In this document: piece after piece, positions 7,234 to 12,544 of the stretch
Layout: each line of letters opens with the position of its first letter
Numbering within the stretch: position 1 is the first letter of the stretch
Assembly: GCA_003488415.1 (NCBI GenBank)
Contig: DNLQ01000118.1
Coordinates: 1-12,544, forward strand
Reading direction: 5' to 3'
Length of the DNA: 12,544 nt
Source of the DNA: Ruminococcus sp.
GTDB taxonomy: Bacteria > Bacillota > Clostridia > Oscillospirales > Ruminococcaceae
Translations under genes and position numbers: made by a program
Notes under the pieces: model-generated
What the model saw: only the letters and a program-made list of their open reading frames with translations
Told to the model about the DNA's origin: nothing
The model's database searches: none

Positions 7234-7251
7234 CCGGAAGGTGGTTTGGAT

Positions 7252-8532
7252 ATGAGCGGACCAAAGGTGGATACGGCTGAGCTTCGCCGTCAGCAGCGTG
7301 AAAGGCTGGAGGCGGAGCGCAGAAAGCGTCAGGTGCTGGCATCTGATATACAGGAGACTATAAGGGATGTACAGAGGCGCTGCAATGCGGTATGTGAGCT
7401 TTTGGAAAAGACCGGGAATTTTTCTGACAGCTCGGAAAATATGCGTAAACAGCAGACGAAGTATGAAAAGGCACTCAACAGTCTGCTGAAAGCGGTAAAG
7501 AACGGAAACGAACTGTATGATACCGTAAGTGCGAGGAATGAACTTAATTCCATACGCCGGGAACTGAATATGGATCCGGAGATAGCACACTCAATGGCTC
7601 TTATCGAAAAAAACGAGGAGCTGATGCGGATAAAGCGTGAGGCAGAGGTCATAGCCAATGCAAAGCGGAGGATACTTGAAACAATAGCGGAGGCTCCGGA
7701 CACACCTGATGAAGGGATCACAGAGGAGCAGGTGAGAAGTCAGGCAGATGCCTTTGAGGAAGCTATCAGGGAACAGATGGAGAGCGGAGAGCTGCTGAAA
7801 ACTCACCGCAATTCCATACTCCTTATCAGCCAGGATCTGCATGGACTGCTTGAAAGTCCTCTGTCGGCGGAGATAAGGAGCAAGCGCCTTCGCAGGCTGT
7901 ATACCCAGTATCAGCAAATGGGGGCAGTCATCCGCAAGGACATGGAGCTGATGCGTGCGGCGTATAAGGAGTACTGCGACGAGTGCTTTGATAACGACTC
8001 TCCTGCTGCATCACTGACAGATTTTTCTTCAGTGAAGGAGGTCAGGGAGGCAGCGGAAAAGGTGCGTGAGCGAGCTGAGAACCGTCTGTCACAGGAGTAC
8101 ATAAAGCGTCAGATAGACGATGTAATGGCAAAGCACGGCTACAATATGATACATTCCGAGCTCCTGAAGGAGGCAGATGCCTCCGGACAGGCACTTTACG
8201 GAGTTGACGAGAACTCTGCAATAAACGTATTTGTATCGGATGACAACCAGGTGACAATGAGAGTAGTGGGCATCGGATTTGATTCGGATATTTCCGATGC
8301 AGAGAGCGAGAAGCTCTATCAGCAGCAGTGTGCGTTCTGTTCGCTGCATCCGCAGATAACGGCAGAGCTTGAGATGCGTGGAGTGATACTGAAAACACGC
8401 AAGCATAATCCGCCGGATAAGAAGTTCAACAAGAAGATACAGACAAGGTCAAGGAAAGACGAGAAGTCCGTGAGCAGGAGCAGGAAGGATCTCAAACGGC
8501 AGGAGCTCAGGACAATGCATAAGGAGAGTTGA
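7252..8532 (+). CDS. Coiled-coil protein with N-terminal MSGPKV motif
   Basis: A 426-residue, highly charged, mostly helical protein without membrane segments, so probably cytoplasmic. ATG 7252 is chosen because GGAAGGTGG lies 8 nt upstream; an in-frame TTG at 7246 would add only Met-Asp. The N-terminus MSGPKVDTAELRRQQRERLE begins with an MSGPKV motif that I recognise from hypothetical coiled-coil proteins; I know no function for it. Coiled-coil-like stretches cover roughly residues 7-40, 60-135 and 150-300. A more globular segment around 315-380 (NVFVSDDNQVTMRVVGIGFD) may be a small beta domain. The last ~45 residues are very basic (KKFNKKIQTRSRKDEKS), possibly contacting nucleic acid or an acidic partner. 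It is the first gene of the operon with FHA, radical SAM, AAA+ and PP2C genes; a scaffold or client of that system is an inference. Confidence 0.75.
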   Translation: MSGPKVDTAELRRQQRERLEAERRKRQVLASDIQETIRDVQRRCNAVCELLEKTGNFSDSSENMRKQQTKYEKALNSLLKAVKNGNELYDTVSARNELNSIRRELNMDPEIAHSMALIEKNEELMRIKREAEVIANAKRRILETIAEAPDTPDEGITEEQVRSQADAFEEAIREQMESGELLKTHRNSILLISQDLHGLLESPLSAEIRSKRLRRLYTQYQQMGAVIRKDMELMRAAYKEYCDECFDNDSPAASLTDFSSVKEVREAAEKVRERAENRLSQEYIKRQIDDVMAKHGYNMIHSELLKEADASGQALYGVDENSAINVFVSDDNQVTMRVVGIGFDSDISDAESEKLYQQQCAFCSLHPQITAELEMRGVILKTRKHNPPDKKFNKKIQTRSRKDEKSVSRSRKDLKRQELRTMHKES

Positions 8533-8537
8533 TAAAA

Positions 8538-9221
8538 ATGGCAGCTATCATTTGTCCGCAGTGCGGATATGAAAATCCGGAGGGAAGCGTGATATGTGAC
8601 ATCTGTGCGGAGCCTCTGGGAGCGACTGAACCGCCTGTACCGGAGCCGGAGCCGGTGAGAGTACCTGCACCTGCACCCTCAGCACCGCCTGTACAGGCAC
8701 AGACTGCCGTTCCGGGAGAGGGAAGGGAGTACTTCGTATTCTGTCCCGAGTCACAGACCAGGACTATGCTGCCGGACGGTAATGTGACACGTTTTTTCTG
8801 TGAAGGATGCAGAGTTGAGCATGAGATAGACGATTTTCTCTGGCAGATAGAGTCAAGGGATATTGCAGGTGAGAGCGCTCCGGCAGCGGTACAGACACCG
8901 GAGCATACCGGCGGAGACGAGCTGTGGCTGGAGGAGCTGAATACCCGGTTCAGGATAGATATAGCCAAGCCCGGCGGAACTCTCGGACGCTACGGCACAT
9001 TCGGCTCACAGTATTTTCTCTCGAACAATATGCACACTGTGTCCGGAGAACACTGCCGCATAACATACGAATACGGAACATGGGTGCTTAGGCATATCAG
9101 CAACACCAACAGCACCCACTATAACGGTTTTCAGCTGGAGCGTGAAGAACCGAATATGCTTGAGGACGGCAAACTGCTGACTCTTGCGAATACAGTCACC
9201 TTCAGGGTGCATATAGGCTGA
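8538..9221 (+). CDS. Zinc-ribbon and FHA domain protein
   Basis: A 227-residue protein. An N-terminal zinc ribbon has Cys6-x2-Cys9 and Cys20-x2-Cys23. A Pro/Ala/Val-rich linker spans ~28-58. A second ribbon-like element has Cys69 and Cys88-x2-Cys91 but Ser72 where the fourth Cys would be expected. The FHA domain (about 135-227) shows the phosphothreonine-binding landmarks Gly150-Arg151, Ser169-x2-His172 and Asn191 through Asn196-Gly197. FHA domains dock onto phosphothreonine peptides, so this is probably the phospho-reader of the operon. ATG 8538 is 5 nt after the previous stop, with AAGGAG inside the upstream gene; a TTG at 8529 is too close to that site. No transmembrane segment is seen, so it should act in the cytoplasm. 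Confidence 0.92.
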   Translation: MAAIICPQCGYENPEGSVICDICAEPLGATEPPVPEPEPVRVPAPAPSAPPVQAQTAVPGEGREYFVFCPESQTRTMLPDGNVTRFFCEGCRVEHEIDDFLWQIESRDIAGESAPAAVQTPEHTGGDELWLEELNTRFRIDIAKPGGTLGRYGTFGSQYFLSNNMHTVSGEHCRITYEYGTWVLRHISNTNSTHYNGFQLEREEPNMLEDGKLLTLANTVTFRVHIG

Positions 9222-9222
9222 T

Positions 9223-9795
9223 ATGTATATAGACCGTATACTTTACCCGATACAGGCTCTCGGACCGGGCGACAGACTTGTAATATGGACAGCAGGCTGC
9301 TCCAGGCACTGTCCGGGCTGTGCGAATCCGGAGCTGTGGAGTACCGAGAACAGACGTCAGAGGAGCATATCCGAGATATCAAAGATAATACATACTATCG
9401 GACAGGAGACTCCCATAAGCGGAATAACGATAACAGGCGGAGAACCCTTTGAACAGCCCGGTGAAATACTCGGACTGCTGAAAGAAATAAAGGACATAAC
9501 AGAGGACGTGCTGGTGTATACCGGATATACCGCTCAGCAGCTCAGCGAGACGATAAAGCCGGAGCTGCTGACTGAGCTGAAGGAGCATATAGCAGTACTT
9601 ATCGACGGAAGCTACAAGGAAGAACTGAATACCCCCGATACGGTACTGAGGGGTTCATCGAATCAGAATATCATTTTCCTCCGGGAAGAGTACCGTGAGT
9701 CCTACGAGAAGTATCTTGCTGAGGGTAGGAAGATACAGAATGTATATATGGGCAGCCGGCTGGTGTCAGTGGGCATACATAACAAACAGCAGTAA
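9223..9795 (+). CDS. NrdG-like radical SAM protein (4Fe-4S activase-like)
   Basis: A 190-residue protein of the size of anaerobic ribonucleotide reductase activases. The cluster motif Cys26-x3-Cys30-x2-Cys33 (AGCSRHCPGCANPELW) should bind a 4Fe-4S cluster that cleaves S-adenosylmethionine. GGEP at 72-75 is the SAM amino-group motif. The opening LGPGDRLVIWTAGC resembles the NrdG start. ATG 9223 lies one nt after the FHA stop. No glycyl-radical enzyme or NrdD is visible, so a role in deoxynucleotide synthesis is not supported by context; it may activate or modify a partner from this operon. It lacks the long C-terminal auxiliary-cluster (SPASM-like) extension. The family call is solid; the substrate is unknown. 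Confidence 0.9.
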   Translation: MYIDRILYPIQALGPGDRLVIWTAGCSRHCPGCANPELWSTENRRQRSISEISKIIHTIGQETPISGITITGGEPFEQPGEILGLLKEIKDITEDVLVYTGYTAQQLSETIKPELLTELKEHIAVLIDGSYKEELNTPDTVLRGSSNQNIIFLREEYRESYEKYLAEGRKIQNVYMGSRLVSVGIHNKQQ

Positions 9796-9805
9796 GGAGT
9801 TTTAT

Positions 9806-11668
9806 ATGAAGAAGCACAGCGTCCCGAAGTGGCAGCAGGAGATCTCCAGCTTCAAGGGCATCAAAAGCACGTTTATCATCGAAGGCAATATAAACGACTT
9901 TTATCCTCTGTATGAAGGCGGAGAAATGCCTATTGCATTCGTAGACCTGAATATGACTCTGCTCCGTCTTTTCAATGAAAGGAAGGATTCACTTGACTAT
10001 GAGTTCATGTTCTGCGATCCTGCAACGGGCATCTATAACAAATTCGGAGACAGATACGGCAATATCGAAGAGATGATAAACAAGTACTCAGGCAGTAACG
10101 ACGGCGAACCTCTCCCATTCGGCATAGACAAGCTGTTCAAGAAGTCCTGCAAGATGGACGACATAGAGCAGCTCTCCTCAGTTATCAGGAATGCAATGGT
10201 GGATACCGAGCGTACAAAGCCTGTAGCAGTGGTGATGAATTTCGTCTCACGCTATATTTCATCTCCCACTACTCTCGAACCGGCAGAGAACAAGATGTTC
10301 CTGAATCTCCTGTTCGCATCCCTCAATGCGGCAAGGATAGCCAATGATTTCAACACCCTTATAATGATAGTTGAAAAGTTCAACGACCTTCCGGCATGGT
10401 TCTTCTACAACAATCCGAATGTACGTACCATATCCATACCCAATCCGGATAAGGATATAAGGACTATATTCATCGACAAAGAGTATCTTGAGTTCCGCAG
10501 CGATCCGGCACTGGACAAGGTGAAGGACAAGTTCATAGATGTTACCGACGGACTCAAGCACAGGGAGCTGAAGGAGCTGAGGAACCTGTATCAGAGACTT
10601 ATCGCAAAGAAGCCCGATACAGAGCTGCTGGACGCTGTATCCATATACAAATACGGTATCATCGAGAATATGTGGCACTCCATAGACAAGGAGAAGATAG
10701 CCGGACTTGAGGAGCTTCTGAAGCAGCGTGTAATGGGACAGGATCAGGCTGTGAGCAAGACTGTGAATATCGTAAAGAGGGCAGTCTCCGGACTCTCCGG
10801 CTTGCAGCATTCCTCCGGACAGAACAAGCCGAGAGGTGTACTGTTCTTTGCAGGTCCCACCGGTACAGGAAAGACTGAGCTTACAAAGGCGCTGTCGGAG
10901 CAGCTCTTCGGAGACGAGAACAACTGCATCCGCTTTGATATGAGTGAGTTCTCGGAGTCCCATGCAGCACAGAAGCTGTTCGGAGCGCCTCCCGGATATG
11001 TGGGTTATGAAGCAGGAGGACAGCTCACCAATGCCATAAAGGAAAGACCTTTCTCCATACTGCTCTTTGACGAGATAGAAAAGGCACATCCGTCCATAAT
11101 GGATAAGTTCCTCCAGATACTTGAAGACGGACGTATGACTGACGGTCAGGGCAATACCGTCTACTTCTCCGAGACTCTTATCATATTCACCAGCAACCTC
11201 GGAATAACCAGGCAGTATACCGACTCCGCCGGCAGGGAACACCGTGAGCAGCTTGTCTTTCCCAGTGAGAGCTACGAGGAGATACAGCCGAAGGTACTCA
11301 GTGCCATAAAGGATCACTTCAAGCCGGAGGTGCTCAACCGTATCGGCAATAACGTTATCGTGTACGACTTCATCCGTCCGGAGGCAGCGAAGGCTATCGT
11401 CCGGGGACAGGTGAAGAAGATAGGGAGCCGTATACTGAAGCAGAACAAGATAACCGTAAATGTCACCGATGCTCTGCTGGAGCATTTCTACACTCTCGCC
11501 GGACGTGACGAGGTGCTGGAGATGGGCGGACGAGGTATCGGCAACCTTATGGAGGAGCAGTTTATAAATCCCCTTGCGGAGTACATATTTGAAGCCTCCT
11601 GTGATGCAGGAGATACAGTAAAAGCAGACGCCGCAGACGGTGCCGTAGTGTTTACCAGGGAGGCGTAA
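9806..11668 (+). CDS. Clp-type AAA+ ATPase with degenerate first AAA domain
   Basis: A 620-residue cytoplasmic ATPase; ATG 9806 follows AAGGAG, while the frame extends upstream into the radical SAM gene without a usable start. Residues ~15-290 look like an AAA fold without Walker A: TFIIEGNINDFY (22-33), a beta strand KPVAVVMNF (138-146) where Walker B would be, TLIMIVEKFND (184-194) as sensor-1 strand, and RTISIPNPDKDIR (207-219). The second module (about 315-520) is a ClpA/ClpB D2-type ATPase: MGQDQAV, Walker A GPTGTGKT (350-357), pore loop GYVG (397-400), Walker B LLFDE (419-423) and arginine finger Arg512 in LNRIGN. The last ~90 residues match the Clp D2-small domain. It probably forms a hexamer that unfolds or remodels proteins. 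No ClpP-binding loop or protease gene was recognised nearby. Confidence 0.93.
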   Translation: MKKHSVPKWQQEISSFKGIKSTFIIEGNINDFYPLYEGGEMPIAFVDLNMTLLRLFNERKDSLDYEFMFCDPATGIYNKFGDRYGNIEEMINKYSGSNDGEPLPFGIDKLFKKSCKMDDIEQLSSVIRNAMVDTERTKPVAVVMNFVSRYISSPTTLEPAENKMFLNLLFASLNAARIANDFNTLIMIVEKFNDLPAWFFYNNPNVRTISIPNPDKDIRTIFIDKEYLEFRSDPALDKVKDKFIDVTDGLKHRELKELRNLYQRLIAKKPDTELLDAVSIYKYGIIENMWHSIDKEKIAGLEELLKQRVMGQDQAVSKTVNIVKRAVSGLSGLQHSSGQNKPRGVLFFAGPTGTGKTELTKALSEQLFGDENNCIRFDMSEFSESHAAQKLFGAPPGYVGYEAGGQLTNAIKERPFSILLFDEIEKAHPSIMDKFLQILEDGRMTDGQGNTVYFSETLIIFTSNLGITRQYTDSAGREHREQLVFPSESYEEIQPKVLSAIKDHFKPEVLNRIGNNVIVYDFIRPEAAKAIVRGQVKKIGSRILKQNKITVNVTDALLEHFYTLAGRDEVLEMGGRGIGNLMEEQFINPLAEYIFEASCDAGDTVKADAADGAVVFTREA

Positions 11669-11671
11669 GAT

Positions 11672-12442
11672 ATGTTTGTATATTCAGCACTTGTGGATAT
11701 AGGAGTCAGTGAGAAGCACAATGACGACCGTGCCACCGTGAACGGAAGGATGCTGGATTCCGGAGAGATATGCGGCAGTACAGAGGAAGGATACCTTCTT
11801 GCAGCAGTATGTGACGGAGCAGGAGGAGTGCGTCAGGGCGGAAGAGCTGCACACATCTCGGCAGAACTGATAAGTCAGGAGAACCGCAGCGGACTTACTG
11901 CCGGTGAGCTGAGAGCAGCCATCGAGGACATCAACCGCCGTATCCTTGAGATATCCGATAAGGAAGACGCAAAGGGCGAGCTGATGACTACAGTAGCCGG
12001 AGTGTACATAAGCGGCGAGGACTTTATGGTCTTCAATGCCGGAGACAGCCGTGTGTACCGGCTCAGGGGACAGTATCTCCGTCAGCTCTCAAAGGATCAT
12101 TCCTATGTCCAGGACCTTGTGGACATCGGAAAGATAACTCCTGAGGAAGCACAGATGCACCCTAACAAGAATATCATCAATAAGTTCATAGGTATCAACG
12201 ACACGGTAAGTCCACGTATAAAGGAGTACACCGAGGACGTACTCATCGGAGACATATACATGATATGCTCTGACGGCATAAGCGATGTCCTTGACAAGGA
12301 GACTATCGCAGGTATCCTTGTACCTCACTCCCGGGATGCAGAGCTTTCAGATGCCTGCCGGGCACTCAGGGATGCAGCAGTCAGTGCAGGCAATCTTGAT
12401 AATATGACTGTGATACTGATAAGAAAGGAAGGGGAGGAGTAA
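11672..12442 (+). CDS. PP2C family Ser/Thr protein phosphatase
   Basis: A 256-residue metal-dependent (Mn/Mg) phosphatase, the typical length for bacterial single-domain PP2C enzymes. Metal-binding acids are in place: Asp19 in HNDDR, Asp48 in VCDGAGG, Asp201 in CSDGISD and Asp243 in DNMTVI. The body motifs MTTVAGVYI and VFNAGDSRVYRLRGQ are also present. There is no transmembrane or sensor domain, so it acts in the cytoplasm. ATG 11672 follows AGGGAGGCG and begins 3 nt after the AAA+ stop. It would reverse Ser/Thr phosphorylation on operon partners, opposing a Ser/Thr kinase that must lie outside the window or be the truncated next gene. Confidence 0.95.
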   Translation: MFVYSALVDIGVSEKHNDDRATVNGRMLDSGEICGSTEEGYLLAAVCDGAGGVRQGGRAAHISAELISQENRSGLTAGELRAAIEDINRRILEISDKEDAKGELMTTVAGVYISGEDFMVFNAGDSRVYRLRGQYLRQLSKDHSYVQDLVDIGKITPEEAQMHPNKNIINKFIGINDTVSPRIKEYTEDVLIGDIYMICSDGISDVLDKETIAGILVPHSRDAELSDACRALRDAAVSAGNLDNMTVILIRKEGEE

Positions 12443-12443
12443 T

Positions 12444-12544
12444 ATGGCAAGCGACAGGATACCCACGATGCCCCAGGGTGGTAGTGAGCGCATACCCACA
12501 ATGCCCCAGGGCGGAAGTGAGCGCATACCCACAATGCCCCAGGG
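12444..12544 (+). CDS. N-terminus of a repeat protein with RIPTMPQGGSE repeats (3' truncated)
   Basis: ATG 12444 lies one nt after the PP2C stop, with a strong GGGGAGGAG Shine-Dalgarno, so it is clearly translated in the same operon. Only 33 complete codons are seen before the window ends: MASD, then almost three copies of an 11-residue unit RIPTMPQGGSE. Such a low-complexity Pro/Gly/Gln-rich head with one Thr per unit is likely disordered. Because the operon has an FHA reader and a PP2C eraser, each Thr in PTMPQ is a candidate phosphosite. The remainder could be a Ser/Thr kinase, a vWA protein or another effector; this cannot be judged from the part seen. Confidence 0.8.
   Translation, partial: MASDRIPTMPQGGSERIPTMPQGGSERIPTMPQ
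12456..12544 (+). repeat. 33-nt in-frame tandem repeat
   Basis: Three units begin at 12456, 12489 and 12522 (the last cut by the window edge). Units 2 and 3 are identical over the 23 nt that can be compared. Unit 1 differs from unit 2 at a few bases (AGG/CGC, ACG/ACA, GGTGGT/GGCGGA), mostly silent. The near identity suggests recent expansion or ongoing copy-number change. Confidence 0.95.

Larger units (their letters stand above)
6873..7251. other. Divergent intergenic control region
   Basis: This 379-nt gap separates the leftward gntR operon from the rightward MSGPKV-FHA operon. It holds the gntR promoter and palindrome (6890-6942), a consensus rightward promoter (7038-7066) and a structured leader (7120-7233). 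In the middle (6943-7037) I see no ORF, hairpin or repeat of note. The two promoters face away from each other with -35 boxes about 95 nt apart. Confidence 0.85.

Noticed and set aside
9695..9805. Upstream extension of the AAA+ frame from 9695
   Set aside because: It lies inside the radical SAM gene in another frame; ATG 9806 has a well-placed AAGGAG and the protein starts normally there.
10259..11485. 408-codon open frame antisense to the AAA+ gene
   Set aside because: It mirrors a strongly biased coding frame, has no recognisable domain and an unusual Leu/Tyr/Cys-rich composition. The plus-strand frame carries complete AAA+ motifs.
12456..12544. CRISPR-like or intergenic direct repeats
   Set aside because: Units are contiguous without spacers, a multiple of three long, in frame after a strong Shine-Dalgarno, with mostly silent differences, so they are coding repeats.
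1..12544. Mobile elements, tRNA/rRNA genes or attachment sites
   Set aside because: No transposase or integrase frame, no insertion-sequence ends and no tRNA or rRNA sequence was seen on either strand.

Overview
The window looks like chromosomal DNA of a Gram-positive anaerobe of the Clostridia, most likely a gut or rumen Ruminococcus-type organism. This rests on moderate GC with A/G-rich Shine-Dalgarno sites, a YtrA-type GntR/ABC operon, a lipoprotein metalloprotease, and an oxygen-sensitive radical-SAM activase-like gene. It is an inference from gene content and style; no rRNA or marker gene is present to prove it.

Layout. (1) 1-3020, plus strand: the 3' part of a large secreted protein with a carboxypeptidase-regulatory-like fold and a YfaP-like C-terminal domain, then a small two-TM DUF3592-like protein, then an overlapping gene for a lipoprotein with an HEICH zinc-protease motif. 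A bidirectional terminator at 3022-3061 separates this block from the next. (2) 3076-6872, minus strand: gntR (YtrA type), an ABC ATPase and two ABC-2 permeases as a tightly overlapping operon, followed by uppP (undecaprenyl-diphosphate phosphatase) under its own perfect-consensus promoter. The GntR promoter carries a 29-bp palindrome over its -10 region, as expected for autorepression. The set recalls the antibiotic-responsive ytr operon and the BcrABD bacitracin module. (3) 6873-7251: a divergent control region with two outward-facing perfect consensus promoters (TTGACA-17-TATAAT) and a leader of about 180 nt with nested hairpins. (4) 7252-12544, plus strand: a compact operon encoding a coiled-coil protein starting MSGPKV, a zinc-ribbon/FHA protein, an NrdG-like radical SAM protein, a Clp-type AAA+ ATPase with an apparently dead first AAA domain, a PP2C phosphatase, and the first 33 codons of a protein built of 11-residue repeats RIPTMPQGGSE.

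How region 4 may work together: PP2C removes and FHA reads Ser/Thr phosphorylation, so a Ser/Thr kinase is expected just beyond the right edge (or is itself the partial gene). The repeated Thr in the partial gene is a natural candidate phosphosite array for the FHA protein. The AAA+ protein would be the mechanical effector and the coiled-coil protein a scaffold or substrate. The radical SAM protein has no NrdD partner in view, so its target is unknown. This operon is the best candidate in the window for a poorly described signalling or remodelling system.
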